Shown here piece after piece: positions 4,863 through 5,935 of a stretch of 5,935 bases of DNA. The DNA comes from Pseudomonadota bacterium (GTDB lineage: Bacteria; SAR324; NAC60-12), in assembly GCA_014381795.1 (NCBI GenBank), contig JACNKY010000332.1, positions 1 through 5,935 of the forward strand, in the 5' to 3' direction. Made by a program: the position numbers and the translations under genes. The notes beneath the pieces were generated by a model that saw only the letters and a list, made by a program, of their open reading frames with translations, had not been told where the DNA came from and did not search any database. Numbering within the stretch: the stretch's first letter is position 1; every line of letters starts with the position of its first letter.

Positions 4863-5935
4863 ATGAACGCTTCTCCACTCCATCAAGACATGGCAAACGC
4901 ACTCCGCTTTTTAGCGGTGGATGCAGTTCAAAAAGCAAATTCAGGTCACCCCGGGATGCCGATGGGCATGGCGGATGTGGCAACAGTGTTGTATACCAGA
5001 TTCTTAAATTTCAACGCAAGTGACCCTGCCTGGGCAGACCGAGACCGTTTTATCCTGTCCGCGGGACACGGTTCGATGCTGCTGTATGCTTTGCTTCATT
5101 TGACGGGTTATGAAGATTTCAGTCTGGAAGAACTAAAAAACTTCCGCCAACTTGGTTCCAGAACTGCCGGACATCCGGAGTATGGACATGGCGCCGGAAT
5201 AGAGACCACCACAGGTCCGCTTGGACAAGGCATCGCAAATGCAGTCGGAATGGCACTTGCTGAACGTATGCTTGCGGATAGATTTGGCAGCGACCTTGTG
5301 GATCACAATACTTATGTGATTGCTGGTGATGGATGCCTGATGGAAGGAATCAGCCACGAAGCAGCCTCATTCGCTGGACGTTTAGGACTCGGGAAATTGG
5401 TAGTTTTATTTGATGACAATGGAATTTCTATTGATGGATCAACTGATCTTGCGGTTAACGACGATCAAATGATGCGCTTTGGGGCATGCGGATGGGATGT
5501 TTCTTTCTGCGACGGACATGATCCTGATGCAATTGCTCAGGCCATCAACGGTGCACACGAAACGCAGGACAAGCCTTCGCTGATTGCATGTAAAACAATG
5601 ATCGGGTTCGGTTCTCCAAATAAAGCTGGAACCGCAGCTACACACGGAGCGCCGCTGGGCGATGAAGAAATTGCAGCGACACGTGAAGCTCTGAATTGGC
5701 CGCATTCGCCTTTCGAAATTCCGGAAGCAGTCAGCAGTGCATGGCGCAGAGTCGGTGCTATGAAAAGCGCAAAAATGGAAGCATGGGGTAAACGTCTGGA
5801 AGGTTCCGGAAGAAAAGCTGAATTTGAACGTCTTATTTCTGGTACTCTTCCAAATGATTGGCAGGCTTCTTTGCAGGATTTCAAACGAAAACATTCTGCA
5901 GAAAAAACAAAAGTTGCTACCCGTAAAGCGAGTCA
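4863..5935 (+). CDS. tkt: Transketolase, N-terminal half, 3'-truncated by window edge
   Basis: Transketolase moves two-carbon units between sugar phosphates in the pentose-phosphate and Calvin pathways using thiamine diphosphate. The frame is open from ATG 4863 to the window end, giving 357 codons plus two bases of a protein usually near 660-680 aa. The visible part covers the thiamine-pyrophosphate domain: H29 (NSGHPGMPMG), H69 (AGHGSML), H104 (GHPEYGHG), the GDG motif G155-D156-G157 with N186 completing the TPP/Mg site, and H261 (ATHGAPLG). These line up with the known yeast positions. The linker to the pyrimidine-binding domain is reached (VATRKAS). An in-frame stop at 4845-4847 leaves ATG 4863 as the first start. 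No Shine-Dalgarno is visible; the leader is A-rich. The 78-nt gap after phosphoribulokinase shows no promoter or hairpin I can support, so co-transcription is likely. By recall the sequence looks alphaproteobacterial. Confidence 0.96.
   Translation, partial: MNASPLHQDMANALRFLAVDAVQKANSGHPGMPMGMADVATVLYTRFLNFNASDPAWADRDRFILSAGHGSMLLYALLHLTGYEDFSLEELKNFRQLGSRTAGHPEYGHGAGIETTTGPLGQGIANAVGMALAERMLADRFGSDLVDHNTYVIAGDGCLMEGISHEAASFAGRLGLGKLVVLFDDNGISIDGSTDLAVNDDQMMRFGACGWDVSFCDGHDPDAIAQAINGAHETQDKPSLIACKTMIGFGSPNKAGTAATHGAPLGDEEIAATREALNWPHSPFEIPEAVSSAWRRVGAMKSAKMEAWGKRLEGSGRKAEFERLISGTLPNDWQASLQDFKRKHSAEKTKVATRKAS

Noticed and set aside
4784..5023. 79-codon + strand reading frame starting with GTG at the last base of the phosphoribulokinase stop
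   Set aside because: It runs out of frame into the well-conserved transketolase start, has no family features, and its second half is a shifted reading of the SGHPG region.
5439..5894. 151-codon minus-strand reading frame opposite transketolase
   Set aside because: It lies wholly antisense to conserved transketolase codons and its cysteine- and phenylalanine-rich translation resembles no protein I know.

Overview
This window looks like part of a bacterial chromosome: moderately AT-rich, densely packed, with every supported gene on the + strand. It holds two metabolic blocks. The first is the end of a de novo purine cluster, purM (5' end cut off by the window), purN and purD (1-2618). The second is a pentose-phosphate/Calvin-Benson block (2774-5935): a GlpX-type class II fructose-1,6-bisphosphatase, a phosphoribulokinase, and a transketolase cut off by the 3' edge.

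Layout. purM, purN and purD are almost fused: 2 nt separate purM from purN (or they overlap, if a GTG start is used) and 0 nt separate purN from purD, which suggests one mRNA with translational coupling. A 155-nt gap follows (2619-2773). It is unusually structured, with a strong inverted repeat, a 16-nt imperfect direct repeat at a 22-nt period, a weak terminator-like hairpin and a possible promoter. The bisphosphatase gene comes next, then a 112-nt gap with a hairpin and a perfect 14-bp palindrome just before a strong Shine-Dalgarno sequence, then phosphoribulokinase. A 78-nt gap in which I see nothing recognisable leads to transketolase. No RNA genes, CRISPR arrays or mobile elements were seen.

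How the genes work together. PurD, PurN and PurM catalyse steps 2, 3 and 5 of IMP synthesis. The bisphosphatase, transketolase and phosphoribulokinase are the core regenerative enzymes of the Calvin cycle, with phosphoribulokinase making ribulose-1,5-bisphosphate. The order FBPase-PRK-transketolase matches the cbbF-cbbP-cbbT order of proteobacterial cbb operons. Here, however, the FBPase is class II, of the family that includes dual fructose/sedoheptulose bisphosphatases, and the PRK is a divergent P-loop form lacking the P-loop cysteine of plant and cyanobacterial enzymes. RuBisCO is not in the window, so autotrophy is only inferred; it would be expected downstream.

Organism. The sequence does not decide it. 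By recall only, the transketolase looks alphaproteobacterial, PurN looks like the Bacillus form, and the phosphoribulokinase looks like forms I associate with Chloroflexi and other non-cyanobacterial lineages. This mixture suggests a little-sampled lineage, or acquisition of the Calvin block by transfer.
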